Position numbers and translations under genes: made by a program. The notes under the pieces are model-generated. The model was not told the DNA's origin, ran no database searches, and saw nothing but the letters and a program-made list of their open reading frames with translations. A stretch of 64,000 bases of DNA from an uncultured Luteimonas sp. (GTDB taxonomy: Bacteria > Pseudomonadota > Gammaproteobacteria > Xanthomonadales > Xanthomonadaceae), in assembly GCA_934541015.1 (NCBI GenBank), contig CAKTDC010000001.1, forward strand, positions 1-64,000, given 5' to 3'. Positions 63,604 to 64,000 of the stretch are shown piece by piece (position 1 is the first letter of the stretch; each line of letters opens with the position of its first letter).

Positions 63604-63925
63604 GTGCGGGCGAGGTCTGCGGCACAGATCCGGGGTCGATGAAGAGCCAGGCGGAGACTTGAATCGTGAGGGGACCGGTATTGCTTGCGCCGCGTTTTTC
63701 CTTGCATTCCGGAGGGGCACGACAAGGATGTAGTGGCACAAACTGCCGGATCCTGTGCCAAGGCTGCAGGTTTCCCGTGTTTGCCCGCCAGGGGAGCATG
63801 AGGCAGCTGTCATTTCGGGCGCAGCGGTAAGTCCCGGAAAACCAGCAGCGGGGATTTTTCGCTGCGTTTTGAAAGGCAAGCGAAAGTTCCCGGATTTTGC
63901 AGCTGATGATTACAGGTCCCACGGC
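63604..63925. other. gap between virB6 and the next gene
   Basis: This 322-bp stretch has no convincing ORF. It has a hairpin GCAGCG / CGCTGC with a T-rich 9-base loop, then GTTTT (63845-63870), that may end the virB transcript. Just after it, TTGAAA (63869-63874) could be a -35 box for the next gene, but no good -10 was seen. Confidence 0.4.
63845..63870 (+). terminator. possible terminator after virB6
   Basis: A 6-bp stem GCAGCG / CGCTGC encloses GGGATTTTT and is followed by GTTTTG. The stem is short and the T run is broken, so the call is weak. Confidence 0.35.
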
Positions 63926-64000
63926 ATGTTCTTCCTGCGATCCAGGCATCCCCTCCAATCGGCCCTCGCCATCATGCTGGGTGCAACGATGATGGCCCTG
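63926..64000 (+). CDS. start of an exported or membrane protein, cut by the window edge
   Basis: An ATG at 63926 opens 25 codons (MFFLRSRHPLQSALAIMLGA, then TMMAL) that run off the window. The basic start (RSRH) and following hydrophobic run look like a signal peptide. In related T4SS loci, effector/immunity pairs and lipoproteins lie near virB6, so a periplasmic immunity protein is one option, but there is too little sequence to tell. Confidence 0.5.
   Translation, partial: MFFLRSRHPLQSALAIMLGATMMAL

Noticed and set aside
49967..64000. Conjugative plasmid or ICE transfer region
   Set aside because: No relaxase, integrase, partition gene or attachment site is in the window, and VirB7 is of the killing type. 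A distant ICE boundary cannot be excluded.

Overview
The window is a high-GC chromosomal segment (roughly 70% by eye) from a gammaproteobacterium, most probably of the family Xanthomonadaceae (Lysobacteraceae; Lysobacter, Luteimonas or Xanthomonas relatives). Support comes from the gene order rpiA / EVE protein / fthC / 6S RNA / zapA, the pilMNOPQ cluster next to mrcA, and a type IV secretion locus whose VirB7 carries a large extra domain, as described for Xanthomonas. This is a family-level inference; no species can be named from the sequence alone.

Layout. 1-490: 3' end of a 23S rRNA, a 5S rRNA and its terminator. 520-5540 (minus strand): rpiA, an EVE-domain gene, fthC, 6S RNA, zapA, a ZapB-like coiled-coil gene and a PAS-GGDEF-EAL protein. 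5672-14429: ygfB-pepP facing pepQ, a PilZ/DUF1631 pair, hemW, rdgB and rph. 14496-25123: yicC, gmk, rpoZ, spoT, ridA, recG, a nucleoside hydrolase, rpmE2, gltA and an uncharacterised gene. 25186-32978: mrcA divergent from the type IV pilus operon pilMNOPQ. 33181-40119: a tightly overlapping MoxR / DUF58 / DUF4381 / Bat-type von Willebrand operon. 40364-45857: a DAACS transporter, transketolase, a BolA protein, and a MarR regulator followed by two thiol-redox genes. 45886-48110: modABC for molybdate uptake.

48310-64000 is the most interesting part. A FimV-like gene, virD4 and an unknown membrane coiled-coil gene lie on the minus strand. Divergent from them, virB7-B8-B9-B10-B11-(small ORF)-B1-B2-B3-B4-B5-B6 run on the plus strand to the edge, where a new secreted or membrane protein starts. 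All three ATPases (VirD4, VirB4, VirB11), the outer-membrane core (B7/B9/B10), pilins, inner-membrane parts and the lytic transglycosylase are present. No relaxase is present, and VirB7 is the enlarged type, so the system resembles the Xanthomonadales bacteria-killing T4SS rather than a conjugation machine. The 691-bp divergent gap holds a perfect TGTGA-N6-TCACA palindrome (Clp/CRP type) and a hairpin presenting GGA in its loop (CsrA/RsmA type). This suggests transcriptional plus post-transcriptional control.

The spaces between genes are also informative. A family of elements with terminal inverted repeats built from 7-bp units sits inside several operons: rpiA/EVE, yicC/gmk, moxR/DUF58 and, degenerate, rpoZ/spoT. 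In the moxR/DUF58 case the arms are 31/32 identical and one arm appears to encode the N-terminus of the downstream protein. Two REPIN-like paired hairpins lie at about 12961 and 40176. Most start codons were chosen by ribosome-binding site, family length or overlap with the previous stop, as stated in each entry.
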